The notes under the pieces were generated by a model. The model ran no database searches and had not been told where the DNA came from. It saw only the letters and a list, made by a program, of their open reading frames with translations. DNA of 64,000 bases, from NCBI RefSeq assembly GCF_900090045.1, contig NC_041786.1, positions 1-64,000 on the forward strand, in the 5' to 3' direction. The position numbers and the translations under genes were made by a program. Origin of the DNA: Plasmodium malariae (lineage: Eukaryota; Apicomplexa; Aconoidasida; Haemosporida; Plasmodiidae). Of this stretch, positions 50,784-64,000 are shown piece by piece; position 1 is the first letter of the stretch; each line of letters begins with the position of its first letter.

Positions 50784-52899
50784 TGTATACTTTTTTAATG
50801 ATACTTTATAGTGACTAATAAAAGAGTTAATTATAATTATATTTTTTATATAATAAAAAAAAAGGTTTATATTAATTTTTACTTAATTATTTTAAATGAA
50901 TAAATAAAATTTATATAGATTTAACTACTATTATATTTACCAATGAAAAATAACTTTAAGTCTAATCTAATTCGTACGGAGAGTTATTATAAAAAAACCA
51001 ATATAATTTCATAATAAAAAATATATTAGATAAAATAAAATAAAGTTAAAAATTATATATATTAAGATAAATATTTTTAATTTGTATATAAGATGGTATA
51101 CATGTCCAAAATATATATTAATATATATTTAAGAACTAACTGTGATCTTTTAAGTTGTATTAAGTAATTATTCTAGTTGTTTACAGCGTTATATGATGCA
51201 TCTAAATATTATTATTAGGACCTCTAAAATAATAGAAAAATGATATTAATTTATGAAAAATTCTTTTTATAATATAATATAATCATTTCTAGTATCACTC
51301 TAAAAGTAATATTCTTTCTTTTATAAGCCATTATATAATAATAAAAGAGAATATAAATTTAGAAAAAAATATATGAAATTATATATACTTTTATACTCAC
51401 TATATTATGAGAATTGTATTTTTGTATAACAATTTTTCAATAATATAATTATTATCTTAACCCATATAAAATATAGTATTATTTAATAAAAAGTCTACAA
51501 TTTCATAATTTCTGTAGTTTTTAACCTTTTCAAAAAAATAAACATATTTATAAGAGGATGTATTAACAATTAATATTTTTATAACATATGAACATTCTTA
51601 ATAACAAGTAAATTATATTATATTATATTATTTTTACTCTTCATACATTATTGTACTATGGCTAATAATTATATATTAATTATTTATTAAAAAATAATTT
51701 TCCTGATGATAAAAAAAAAAAATAAAAACGTTCATAATGCACTTATGTCACGATATTAATAATTAAAAAAATATATATATATTACAGTTAAAGTAATTTT
51801 TTTGAATTACTAAACCAAGTTCCAAAAATAGACATATATATATTTGCTTCACATTTTAGATAGATCTGCTAACATTTATAGTGACACTCAGTATCTTTTG
51901 CAATTTTTTATTAATTTATAAATACATTTTAATAAATGAAAAAAAAAATTTTACATAAAAAATAGATTAATATATAAAAATTTTGTAAATAAAAAAGTTT
52001 ATAACTTGCATTATAAAATAAATTGAAAATAATAAACGTTTTACTTAATATTATTAAGACATTCATTTATTTTCTTCATATTCCTAAGCATTCTTCATAT
52101 TATTCATTTTTCTTAAACTTTTTTTCTTTTCCCATTTATATAATAGAAAAATTTAATGATTAATTTTTTTGATTATGTTAAGAACAAAAATAGAAATCCT
52201 TTTTTGTCATCAATTTATTTTATCATAAATATTTAAATATATTTTTATAAAATAGTATTAAAATAATATAATTAATGTATAATAATAAAATGATGAATAT
52301 AATAATTCTGCTATTCCATGAAATAGCTTAGTTATGTGCAAAAATAATAATCCTCCAGAAAAAATTTCTACTAAAAATTAAATAACATAAAAAAAATTTC
52401 AATATTTCAAGGGAATAACCTGAACCATAAAACTTAAAATATTTAATTTGTTCTTGATTAAATGTAAAAAACAAAAAAGTGTAATTTTGTGAATATATAT
52501 ATGTATATATTAGCATTTTTTGTTTTCTTCTAGACCTAACGCATAATACATATTTATCTTGAATATGTGTTTAATAATAATTGATTATATTTCTTCTAAC
52601 AATTAAAGTTATTAATGTTATATAATTATAGGGTATACAATATTTTTTATTTCAGAGTTTTTTTTAAAATAAACGATAGTTTACTACATATTTTTTCAGA
52701 TAAAATTTTATTTTCTTATTGATTCATTAACTTTTTACGTTGATATTATCTATATATCTATTACTACTTTTCAACTATAATATTATTACAAATAGAATAA
52801 CAAAATTTTTCATTTTAATTAATCACGAAATTGAGAGGGATTTCTATTTATATCTAACGCTTATTTACAATAACATTTTTCTAATTTTACTATAGTACT
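50784..52899. other. Non-coding interval
   Basis: Upstream of the dead gene above. A+T-rich, with a 62-codon minus-strand open frame at 52328-52516 that I regard as chance. Weak similarity to 22.6-23.4 kb may mean that the segmental duplication starts earlier than I could show. Confidence 0.45.
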
Positions 52900-53006
52900 C
52901 TATTAATATTAATCTTTTTTAAATAATCTAATATATTCAAAACTTATTTGACAGATTCGTATAGTATATAAGTTTACATATAATTAACTTATATAATACT
53001 AACGCA

Positions 53007-53009
<3 letters not shown>

Positions 53010-53048
<39 letters not shown>
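53010..53048. repeat. TA microsatellite
   Basis: A TA run of about 38 bases, the longest in the window. Confidence 0.85.
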
Positions 53049-53052
<4 letters not shown>

Positions 53053-54187
53053 TAAATTAATTAATCCACTTATTATAATATGTATAATTCAATAAATATA
53101 TATAACAAAATGTACAATAAACATTAGTAAAATAACCAATTTTAATCATTAAATATTTATTCCTTTTCTTATATATAAATATTATCAGGGGGACTCATAC
53201 AAAAACAGTTAAAAAAAAAAATAATAATATTCTATGTTACATTATATAGTGGAATCTTCTATTAACCAAAAATTGTAAAGAATAATAAAGCGTAAATATA
53301 ATAATATTTATAATTCATTAAGAACGCCTACCTGGATAAAATTATTAAAATAAACAAAAAAGTAGCTTATCATTTATCTTCTACTATTACAAATATCATA
53401 AATATTGTATATCTTTTTGTACCTTACAAAAATACTTTATTATTGATTAAACATATTAGTTTATAATAATAAACAGATAATCAAGAAAAATAAATAAAAA
53501 TTAATTTTTATATGTATTGTCTTAAATTATTTATACGATCTAATTATGTTTCACTGGTTTTATTTTTTTTAAATTTAATCTTAGCTTTCATAAAACAAAT
53601 TTGTCTTTAAATAAAAAAATTCATTGCGATAAGATTTATTTTTCTCATAATCCATTTGTTATTTATATTCAAACAAACAAAAAAAAAAAAGAAAAAACAT
53701 ATATATAACAAAATAACCACATTCATTCACTTCGTTCCTTTATACGGAACACATGACATGTTTATTTTTAATTAAAAAAATTACTCATACATTTTTTAAT
53801 TACACCATAAAATAGTAATTTAAGACGAAAATAAATAAAGGTGTCAAGACTATTTTTTTTACAATTACAGATATAAATTGACATATATATAATTAAAGTT
53901 ATATAAACTGTCTTTTATATATTTATATCAAGTTACATTTTTCAACTAAATCTTGTTATATACGGAAATAAACATACAAAATATAATGTAGTTTTAAACT
54001 GATAAAATATTTTAAAGTAAAATGTTAATAACATTTAAACATTAAAACTTACAAAAAAAATTTTAAGTGTAACTTATTTCTGTTCCGGATAAAAACAACC
54101 CTTACTTGCAGGTCTACCTATTAAACCTATGAAATAATAGGTATGTTTGTTATTTTTGCATATCAATTAGGAAATTATAGATTTTAA

Positions 54188-55064
54188 CGTTATAAAATAC
54201 TATTTTACTTTAAGAAGCATGCTTCGTATAATAGAAATCACTTTTTATATGTAATAAATTTCCATATTTTACATTCTTTTTAAAGTTATAAAAAAGCCCT
54301 ACTAAAATTATAATCCATAATATACATAATAGTACAAAAAAAAAATTTTATATTCCCATCACTTATAGTCCCCATACCACTTAAAAAACTAAATAACATA
54401 ATATATGATACTCCTAATACTAAATGGAAGATAAATAAAACACAAAATGCCTCAGGTTTTCTTTGCATACATTTTTTTATAAACTTAAAATTAGCATTTC
54501 TAATATACCTAAGTACATTTTTATAATATATTTTGTCTAACATTCCTTTCCCAGAATAGGTATTTACCTTATTGTATTCAGTAGATTTACTTTTCCTAGT
54601 TTTTCTATAGCCTCCTGAATTATTTGATGTACATTCTTTTCTCAATTTATTTTTTCCTCTTGATACTTATTCATTATTAGATATATGTTTCTTTTTGTAA
54701 TCTCCATTATTTGGAATATCTTCTTTTTTCCGTACGATATTTGAACACTTTTCCTTCTTATACTTTGCTAATAAACGATAAGTTCTGGCATATAATTTTT
54801 CATCAATAATATTCTTCTAATCCATATATTTACAATAGGTACTCTAAATTAACAAAAGAAATATTCAGGATTTAAAAAATAAATAAATATATGCTAATAA
54901 GAAATATGAACAAAAATAAAAAAACACAAAAATGAATAATGAATAATGAAAGTTTCTTTAATTAAAATATATCATACTATTTCACTATTAGAACGACATA
55001 TCCATGTTAAAAATGTGAACTTCGCAATTTTAATAAAAAGGAATAACTTAATTTCCTGTTTTAT
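54188..55064 (-). pseudogene. Dead fam-m-like gene
   Basis: Exon 1 is 55064 to 54978 (29 codons, KQEIKLFLFIKIAKFTFLTW), but its first codon is ATA, so the start is lost. Donor ATA|GTATGA is fine. The intron is 134 bases. Exon 2 starts at 54843 (STYCKYMD then stop) and continues in the same frame: DEKLYARTYRLLAKYKKEK, DIPNNGDYKKKHISNNE, stop, SRGKNKLRKECTS. The open stretch to 54286 carries GMLDKIYYKNVLRY, ANFKFIKKCMQRK and a membrane segment (FCVLFIFHLVLGVSYIMLF). A frame change near 54300-54320 moves the end (ILVGLFYNFKKNVKYGN, HIKSDFYYTKHAS) to another frame. At least two stops, one frameshift and a lost start make it dead. RTYRLLAKYK shows the family's standard export-motif region. It is the partner of the intact gene at 24687-25560. 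Confidence 0.88.
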
Positions 55065-55576
55065 AATGTATATTTTTAATATTTTATTATGTCCTGTTAA
55101 TTACAAATTATTGATAATAAATATTTTTTTTAATGACAAGGGGCACTATCTTTTTTTTTCACAAAAAATTAATAATATGTATATAATAAGTATAATACAT
55201 TTTACAACGTCAAAATGTAGAACTACAAAATTTTATCATCATAATTTGATCTTAATGTTACATATAAAAAACTAACATTAATTTAACAACATAATTTTAA
55301 TGTGTTAATAATTATTTAAAATACTGAATTTTGTTATTTAGTGTAATAAAATAACTAAATATTTATTATATTAATCCTTTTCAAAATAAAATAAATAAAA
55401 AAATTATGATTTTTTAATACTTCAAAACATTCATTTTATATAAAATATATAATGTATAAAATGTAGATAATACAAAGTTCTGTATATTAAGGGAATAAAT
55501 GCTACTTTTAATTGTATTTCCTTATTAATAATTATTTTTTGATAAATATTATATTTTGGTACAAATGATTATTTTT

Positions 55577-55625
55577 AAAAAATGTTAATTATCATAACAA
55601 TATAATTATAGTAATAATGAACTAA
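55577..55625 (-). promoter_or_regulatory. Upstream block of the dead fam-m-like gene
   Basis: AAAAAATGTTAATTATCATA and AGTAATAATGAACTAAAA, 513 bases upstream of the lost start at 55064; near-identical to the block at 26107-26158 in copy A of the duplication. Confidence 0.45.
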
Positions 55626-58600
55626 AATGGAAATATTTTTACAAATTTCTTATAATTTTAATTTTAAAACTTGTACTTTTTATAATTTATTTTATATTCA
55701 AATTATCAATATTATATGATACTAATGCACAAAAAAAAATATAAATTTAAAAAAAAAAAAAAAAAAAAGAGTCCTTATATATGTATCATAAATTTTATAA
55801 ATTATAATTTATAATTCAGCTGAATTTATTCCATTATTTTTAAATGAAAAGTTTTAATATTCTTCTACTTTATGCATATATTTTTTTTTAATAAAAATTA
55901 TACTTTTAGAAGAAACATTAATAAAATAAAAAAAAAAAAGAAAAAAAAGAAAAGAAAAAAGGAGATTAAAATTAAAATTGGTGTAAAAATAGCGTATGCA
56001 ATATAATCAAGTCACAGGTATTTTTAATGAAATATATTTACCATATGATTATTATATACGTAGTATTAAATGTATATAATATATATAAAAATATTACAAA
56101 ATAATATTGTAAAATGCATAATTTCGTAGTTTTACTGCTGATAATAGTTAAACAAATTAGTTATTTATTGTTTTTTCATTTACAAATACATTACATTAAA
56201 AACATTCTTTAGAGATATATATTGAATATATAATTATATTTTGATAAAAATATCTTCAACAGAACAATTGCGATCTGTCAATATATTTATGTTCCTGCAT
56301 AGCATAAAAGGAAAAAATGATAAATTAAAAAATACTGCGTAATTAATAAATTAATCGGATCATCTAATATGAAAATCTATTTCATTCTTATAAAATATTA
56401 CTCTCTTAAGGAAAAAGACAAGATATAAAAAAAAAAAAAAAGTTGTATATAAGTTAAAATTATTGTATATATATTAATTTAAGTTAATTTTATTGCCATC
56501 GTGACATATATTAAATATATTATTTAATTTTCTCTATGTTTCGTACATTTCATGCAAGACACTTTTTTACACTCAGTTACTATTTCTATATATATTAAAA
56601 ATTTACCTATTTTAAAATTTACAATAATATATATATATAATAAATTATGAAAAACAAGAGCATAGTATAATAAAATATTGATATATTTTAGCTTATATAT
56701 GCAATATTTTTGTTTTAGATACATTAATTGTTTGTAAACCATTTTTTAATCCTTTCTTTTTTTTATATAGTTTTTTATTTATCTAAATTTTTTTTTTTTT
56801 CCTAAATTAAGAAATTAAAAACAAATAGTTTATTTTTCTCGTAAAATAATTAATTTTCCTGTTATGCAGTATATATATACTACAGTAGAGTTATGTTTTT
56901 AAATTTATACAGAACTCAATAAAATTTATATGCATTTCACTTTATGGGTTTTTTATGCTTAATAAAAAATATTTATATAAAATAATATTAAATTTCAATT
57001 TTCAAAATGTTATTTTTATATTTATACTGTGCATATAGCTCTGGATCTACAAAAAATAATTTATTCATTTAAATATTTAATTTTTATTGAAAATCATATT
57101 TTGTATACGTGGTTTCATTTATACTTAATAACAACTATATTACGCATTCCTACATAGAAGATCTGTTTGAATTTTTACATTCTTATAATTTAACATATAT
57201 ATTATATATTTTACCATATCCAAATATTTCACATAATACATTTAATATATAAAGTTTTCTAATATATACCGAAAAGCTCTACTGATAATATATCAGTCAT
57301 ATAAATAGATTCACTGTACAAAATGGAAATAATTTATGTTAGACGTTAATAATGACTAAAAATTATTATAATAATCATAAAAGTAATATGACATAATGCA
57401 AGGGTATACCATTTTTAAATTATGTTAATGAATCACATGAAACTACCGCACCTCAGTGAAAATTAGGTATTAAAAAAATATGCATTTGATTGATCACTAT
57501 AGCCAGAACAACCTTCTTACGTTTCTGTATAAGAAATTACTTCTTTTCTTCCAGTTATTGCATTGAAATTTATTACAGTATTTTTCTTATTTTTTCTTTT
57601 TTGTAATACTATAAATTATTTCATTTAAAAATGTAAATGCTCTTTTACCGTCCTTCCAAATTAAAACGACATAAAATTACTATTGAAGCAGTTTTGAATT
57701 TATAAAAATATATTTTTTTTAAAAATTAATCCCCCTTATTTCGGCATTTCCGTTATATTCATAAAGAAAAGAAGTAAATACACAGAAGTGTCCTGATGGA
57801 CAAAATAAATAAATACAGATAAATAGTTCTAAAAATGATCATACCTATACTTGTTGTAGCAAATATTGTATAACATTCACTATATATAATTCTAATTTTA
57901 AAATTTTCTATAATAGATATATTTGTTCAAATAAAAAAAAGTCTTGAATGAGTTAACTAAATTGTATTTTAAAGAGGTACAAAAAAAAAATAATGTTACA
58001 TAAATTTTTTCAGGAATAATGTTACAACAGAAATATTATACAAAAAATTATGACTCAAAGAGAAATACAGAGAGTATATATAAAAAGACTCTAGTATACA
58101 AGTTTTAGTGGCCAATAAAAGACAATATGAAATTAATTAATAATTTTTTTAAGGAAATTTATATATTATAATGAATAAATTGTGGAAATATAATAATAGG
58201 TTAATAATAGTTATAGAATTAATATTATAACTATAAATGAAGATTAACATTGTGTATGTAGTTTTTATGATGCGAATTTTCATCTATATGACATATATAA
58301 GAACTTAATAAATATTCATAATGCTATTACTAGGAATAATGGAAAAATAAAATTTTCATTAAATTGAATAAACTCTGATAATAAAAAAGCTATTATATCC
58401 ATATTAATGTAATATAAATGTTTATTTTTGCACTAGGTTTATCAAAATATCAGATATGTGATAAAATGTTTAACTTAAATTTTAAAAGATCTTTGCTATA
58501 TCAATAGAAGTATATATTAAATAAATAACACAAAAAGTGATAATATATAAACGAATATGATTTAATAAAATTAATTATAAATAAAAATAAGACGTATTAT

Positions 58601-59400
58601 ATATTAAGAGAATGTAGATAAATATAATTTGCCATATTCACTCAAATGCTTTATAAATACAAATTCCTTGCATGATATACTAATAATCAATATATACATG
58701 TAAAAGTAAAAGAATATTTTTAAAATTAATAGATATATATTATTAAATAAATTCCTTTATAATATTTTTCATATATATTTTTATTGAAGTTGTATTTTCT
58801 ATTATATATTGATAATTATAAATTCTTGGATGAAATAATATAAGTTATTCATGTAAATGCGTAAGTTCTTTTTAAAATAATATATATCATAATGATTCCA
58901 TTGTGAGTTTATACATAATGTAGAAGAAAAATTATAATATGTCAATTAAAGTAACTAAATAGTATTATATTTACTTATATTTTCATCTGCATTCTGTGAA
59001 ACCTTATATATATATTGAAATTCCATCATTATATTTACTTAAAAAATATACATATTCGATATACCATTTTTAATTTTAAATGTTATTTTTTAAATAAATA
59101 AATAAAACAATAATTCTTTTTATAAGGAATAGATTAAACGCAAATATAATAACTAATTTTTTTATGCTAAATAATTATTTACAAAAATTTATTGTATATT
59201 AAAATATATATATTTTTTTTTTTTTTTTCTCACCATTCTTTATCTTTTATATACTTATTTCAAATGAAATATTAAAATTAGAAATAATTTATTTACATTA
59301 TGATTGAATAACTTACAATTTTCTTATTATGTTTAAATTGTTCTGTAATTTTAATTATCGATCAAAGCCTTTATAATTATTATAAATTAATATATTATAT

Positions 59401-60509
59401 TTTTTAATTTACATGCCAAATAAATATTTATATAAAGTACTTAAAAAAAAATTTCGTAAAGTTGACAAATGCATTTTAAAAACCAAAAATAAATAGCATC
59501 TTCTTAATCTTTACAATCGAATGTATTTATAAATAACTGTAAAATAATAATTTTGAACCTTCCTTGTATTTTAAATTAACTAATGTAAATTATTAATCTA
59601 TTTATAGGGAATTATATTATTATAATTTCTCATTAAAAAGTTATAACTTATTTTACATTTTTTAATTAAATAATTTAATTAATTATGCTGCAGTATGTAC
59701 TAATAATTTTTCATATTTTGCAAAGTATCTAAAATAATTTTAATTTATTAATATACATAATTATACATTTTATTAATTAAAATTGTAGTCCAAATTAAAT
59801 TATTTATATCTAAATGTAACAACAGACATATCCAGAAGTACATATATAAGTAATAAAGTATACTATTAAAAATTATACTATAGAATGATATATATACCAT
59901 AAATTATTAATTTTTACGTAACTATTATGTATATAGTATTACATGTTATAAGTACATTATAAGGTTAAGTACTTTTCATAGCTATAGTAACAATTAGGTT
60001 TAACATATATATTGTTAACTATCAATTCTAACTGCAAAGTAGAAAATATAAAAAAATATAGCATAATAATTATAACACCATAATTTTTATATCAAAAATA
60101 AATAAAAAATTAACAGAACAAAAAAGCAAACAAACTATCAGTGTTAGTAACTATATGGTTTATAAATTATTTATTTTCATAAATAAAGGGTAAAAAGTAT
60201 TATTTACCTTAATAAACGTAATAATATATATCTGTATGTGTCATTATTAATATAAAAAAAAAAAAAAAAAAAGTTCATTACATATTTTAATGGTATTTTT
60301 ACATATTAAATTTTATATTATTTGATATTAATAATATGTTATTTTATGTTGTCAGCTATTTGACTTTTTTTTAACATATGTAATATGAACTTTTCTATAA
60401 AAATACGTACTTAACTGTGATTTAGTATAATAACAGTATTAGGATATATTTACCTTTGTAATATATTTAAGGTAAAAAATAATAAATTCCATAAAATAAA
60501 TATTAATGT
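59401..60509. other. Non-coding interval
   Basis: A+T-rich sequence between the segmental duplication and STP1 copy 3. An A run of about 18 bases lies at 60255-60272. No gene was recognised. Confidence 0.5.
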
Positions 60510-60593
60510 ATTCAAATATTTCATAGTTCTCATATACAATCCTATGTAGTTAATAATTTAAAAATTCCTTATAATTAATATATATCAATTTTA
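60510..60593 (+). promoter_or_regulatory. Conserved 5' flank of STP1 copy 3
   Basis: TATTCAAATATTTCATAGTT and what follows aligns by eye with 741-828 and 37811-37895, at the same distance from the main exon. No first exon could be read between here and 60831. Confidence 0.45.
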
Positions 60594-60831
60594 AAACTAC
60601 TCTATAGATAAAAGATATAAATATGTACTTTTCATTCAGAATGTTATATGTTATTAACTACAATATGAATATAGAGACATTATGCATATGTATATACCTT
60701 CAGTAACATGAATTATTTTTTTAAATATTTAAAATTACATTTATATTATTTAATTATTAAAGGAAAAATGATATTACAACTTACGTAAAAATTAATTCTT
60801 AAATAATTTATAATTATTCTTTTGAATCTAG

Positions 60832-63275
60832 TATTCGATTATCCATTGTAGAGGCGTATGGAATTACCCTAAGAAAACCCAACTTAAAGTTATTAAAAAT
60901 TATAAATAAAATAAAATAAAATCCCTTCCTTAAATAAGAAGAACAAAGAAGAAAAATTTAGGGAAGGATACCTAGGATTAAATAATTATCTAATTAAGAA
61001 AAAAAAAGCATAAGAATATGAACGTCAAACAATGCGGAAAGTAACAATAAAGTATTGGCTTAAACAGTACTATGATAGTATAACTAACTTTGGAAGATGT
61101 TCTATGATTTTAGATCAGAAAGATAAAGAACTTTTAGAATTAATATATGAAGAAGAAAATTTCTGTAAAAAAAAAAAATAGTGATCTTAGAGTAATAAAT
61201 CATTTAAAACAAAAAAACTCAAATAAGTGTGATAATAAACTCTTAACGAAATGTAAAACATATAATGATTATACTAAATAGATGCAGAAAAAACATAACC
61301 AAAAGAAAATCCTCTTTGAAAAATGTTAAAAAAAAAAAGATACAAAAAAAAAAACAAAAAGACAAAGTACAGAAACAATATGCGGATTAATGAATAAAGA
61401 AACATTTAATGAACTTCCATATTTCGAACCCCTACACTCTGTTGTATCTTCTGCATTTTTACCTGAATAAAAAGATAATAGTTTACAAGAACAAACTTAT
61501 AATAAAAATCAGAGTCTAACAACATCTCATTCCAAGGAAGAAAATCAAGTACAAATTACACAAGCAATTCTGTCTGACCGTAGAGTGTAACCTCCATCTA
61601 TAGAACTAGAGCAATCTAAAATGTCAGTAATGCAGAAAGCAACTGGTGAAATTAAAGTTATATATACATTAGTTTATTCATAATCAGAAACAGAAAAAAG
61701 TTCTTAAACTACAGATTAAACGCCATCATTTGATGTTTCATTAAATCCTCAAATTCTTCAAAATCTAGTAAAACTCCCTACCCTTGAAATTCCTTAGTTT
61801 TCTAATGAAAAATCAACTTGTGGCTCTCCTGCCACTGTTGCAGCTTAATCCACTAAAACTTCACTTATAACTAATGCTACTTATTCTTCTATTTTAGACA
61901 TAACTGCACTAAACAAGATATATATATTTACAATAAAGTTATAAATCCAACACTAAATCAATGTAACACATACGTATTATCTATTTTAATAAGCTTTATA
62001 GTTATTGTTGTGCTTTCCCTTTTTATTTAAATAAAATAAAAATTAAGAATTAAAAATATGATAATAACTTTTTTACTGTAATAATTTATTTTATGAATAT
62101 CTATTTCATATATTATAGTATTCCTTAATAGGAATGTTTAAAAAAAAGAAAAAGGTAGAAAGAAGATATGTGAAAATACTCAGATACTAGTATTTCCATT
62201 TTCTGACAATAAAAGTAAACTTTTTATAGATTGATCAATTGGAACATCCAATATATCATAATAAAGAAATCATAAAAATTATAAAAATACATAAACTTAA
62301 CATTAAATAAGACGTAAACTCACCAAATCCATAAAAGGAAAGAACCAAAACTATTATAGAAGTGCATGTACAAGTACTTGAAAAATTCAGAAATGAAGAA
62401 TGGGAATTTAGCAAAAGACAGTTTTTAGAAATTTGCCTAGAAGAATTCAAAGAATAATAGAAGGCTTATTATAATTTAACAAATAAAAAAGTAATAGTGC
62501 GAAGTATTAAAAGTCGCAATTATATTAAAAAACAAAATATTCTATGACATAAACGGATAGAAAGACGTAGAAATATTTCTGAAATATTGCAAAAAGGAAA
62601 CTGGTTTAATAATTTGGAAAATTAACGAACAAAAGAAAAAGACTACATAGAAGAAATGAAAAAATTAAAAAAAATATATTCTAATGAAAATCACAACTCT
62701 CCACTTTTATAAAGTGGAAAAGAACTATGGAAGCAGTGGATATTGAAAAGTGGTATTATTATAGCACAATATTTTGAACTGGACTGGCTCAAAGGATTGG
62801 TAGAGGAGTTGCAATATATGTTAGAAGACTGATTAAATGAAAAAAGCATAAATTCAATATTACTAATAAATACAGAAGAATTCCTTCATAACAAAAATTA
62901 CGAAGAATTATATAAATATATTAATAAAAAACACTAGCTAAACTATATATGCTCCTGCTTATGACGTTATTAGAAGACTGTAAAAAAGAAGTGAACTTTG
63001 AAAATAAGGAATAATATTTGAATAGTTCTATAAGTAAATGGAAGATAGAAGAATATTCACATAAAAAACCAGGAAATACAAAAGAAATAATTGCAATTAA
63101 TTGCTATGCTTCAGGAAATAAGGAAAATAATGGAATTCACGGTAATATAGGGGAAAACATTTTCACACAGGAGATAGAAGATTGGATAAGAAAAGATAAT
63201 ACATACGTAAATTCTATAGTTAATGATAAAGCTTTAGACAAATCAGATGAAATTGCGGAAAAATATGTTTTATAA
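60832..63275 (+). pseudogene. STP1: STP1 copy 3, dead
   Basis: The main exon begins at 60832 after a GAATCTAG acceptor and is broken throughout. Recognisable parts in order: FREGYLGLNNYLIKKKK; the N-terminal domain piece NFGRCSMILDQKDKELLELI and EENFCKKK; MNKETFNELPYFEP; a Gln/Ser/Thr-rich stalk with many stops; a membrane segment (ISFIVIVVLSLFI) near 61980-62030. The cytoplasmic exon starts at 62119 after ATTATAG (YSLIGMFKKKKKVERR). It shows IIEVHVQVLEKFRNEEWEFS, RRNISEILQKGNWFNNLEN and FLHNKNYEELYKYI, with about ten stops. Only the last 86 codons (from 63018: NSSISKWKIEEYSHKKPGN to KSDEIAEKYVL) are free of stops, ending at TAA 63273-63275. It is the most decayed of the three copies in the N-terminal half. 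Confidence 0.9.
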
Positions 63276-64000
63276 ATTTGAAGCTGTATTTCCAGATTAT
63301 GTTTTCATAACGTTAAACACAAAACAGTCATCAATGAAAAATATATCTTTAATTTCGCAAGGTCACAAGAGAATAAAGGAGAATAAGAATGTAAACATAT
63401 GATTAATATAAAGGAAAAATAAGAAATGAAATAAAAAGATTAAATTGCATATATTTTAAAATTATTCAAATTACATATAACCTTTTTTATTCCTGTAAGT
63501 ATACCCATAATAGTATCACATTATTTGGATGACTCAATAAAAAAAGATGTTAATATATATATATAGATAGATAGATAGATAGATAAACAGAAAATAATTT
63601 TTATTTATTAAATATAAGCATATTTATTCAAGAAACTTTAAGCACATTTTTTTGTTTTATTCCTTAATAAATTATTTCTTTGAAAAATATAACATGATAT
63701 ATATTGAAATTTATAACTTATATTTTTAAAATATATACATTCCTTGAATATATATGTTAGATTAATATCTAATATAATATAATATTTGGAACCGTGTTCC
63801 CATATTTGTACCTCACAGTAGCATATTAGGACCCTATGTATGCATAATTTTATGCATTCATTATTTTAATTTTTAATTTTTTTCTGTTTTTCTATATAAT
63901 TAATTTGTTTAAACATATATTTAATATTGGAATTTTATAATATTATAACTATATAACATTCTATTTTATTAAGAGGAATTAATTTTTTATTATGTTTAAT
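63276..64000. other. Non-coding 3' flank of STP1 copy 3
   Basis: About 280 bases align by eye with the 3' flanks of the other STP1 copies. The remainder is A+T-rich with the TAGA microsatellite and no gene. Confidence 0.5.
63564..63585. repeat. TAGA tetranucleotide repeat
   Basis: Five tandem TAGA units plus a partial unit, preceded by a short TA run. Confidence 0.85.

Larger units (their letters stand above)
52900..59400. repeat. Segmental duplication, copy B (partner about 23400-29500)
   Basis: Collinear with copy A as listed there. Copy B carries the dead fam-m-like gene and a longer TA microsatellite (53010-53048), and lacks the minisatellite seen in copy A at 29300-29463 (a T run at 59213-59229 sits at the matching place). 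STP1 copy 3 follows about 1.4 kb further on, whereas no STP1 follows copy A. Confidence 0.8.

Noticed and set aside
54946..55275. 109-codon plus-strand open frame
   Set aside because: It runs antisense over the first exon of the dead fam-m-like gene and reflects that exon; no features of its own.
56524..56742. 72-codon minus-strand open frame in duplication copy B
   Set aside because: The aligned region of copy A (about 26.6-26.8 kb) does not keep it open, so it is not a conserved gene.
1..64000. Telomere repeats, tRNA or rRNA genes, CRISPR arrays, transposons
   Set aside because: None could be recognised on either strand. The tandem repeats found are simple microsatellites or the one minisatellite.

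Overview
The window looks like subtelomeric DNA of a human-type malaria parasite, most likely Plasmodium malariae or a very close relative. Three things point there. Base composition is extremely A+T rich (roughly four-fifths by eye) with long homopolymer and TA tracts. Gene families with short signal-type first exons and small introns are scattered in long non-coding stretches. The particular mix of families is STP1 (SURFIN-like), PIR, and the two-exon, two-transmembrane fam-l/fam-m families, which as far as I know are special to P. malariae and its relatives. I see no telomere repeat, no tRNA or rRNA gene, and no conserved core gene, so the whole window appears to be accessory.

Layout. Plus strand: STP1 copy 1 (about 0.9-3.5 kb, four frame changes), a broken PIR gene (7.64-8.66 kb), STP1 copy 2 (37.9-40.5 kb, many stops), an intact-looking secreted protein gene (44.48-45.28 kb) and STP1 copy 3 (60.8-63.3 kb, many stops). 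Minus strand: intact fam-m-like (11.27-12.14 kb), intact fam-l-like (15.07-15.96 kb), a dead exported-protein gene (18.67-19.61 kb), a dead two-exon gene (20.22-20.95 kb), intact fam-m-like (24.69-25.56 kb), dead fam-l-like (34.10-35.00 kb), dead exported-protein gene (50.08-50.78 kb) and dead fam-m-like (54.19-55.06 kb). Four genes are fully open once their first exons and introns are assembled by eye; at least eight are pseudogenes.

All the two-exon fam-type and related genes are on the minus strand. STP1, PIR and the soluble secreted gene are on the plus strand. The intact genes share one design: a first exon of exactly 29 codons that encodes a hydrophobic signal or anchor, then a phase-0 intron of 124-132 bases (124-137 when the pseudogenes are included), then one long exon. 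The known role of such families is export to the infected red cell or parasite surface and antigenic variation; no pathway or operon logic applies.

Main structural observation: about 23.4-29.5 kb and about 52.9-59.4 kb are diverged copies of one another, offset by roughly 29.5-30 kb. One copy carries an intact fam-m-like gene and the other a dead one. A TGCATGCA palindrome upstream of the intact gene is destroyed in the dead copy. A block of about 50 bases lies 510-550 bases upstream of the start of several fam-type genes, and the three STP1 copies share their 5' flank. I found no evidence of a wholly new molecular system; the interest lies in decay, duplication and shared upstream elements. 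Exon boundaries were placed by reading, not by transcript data.
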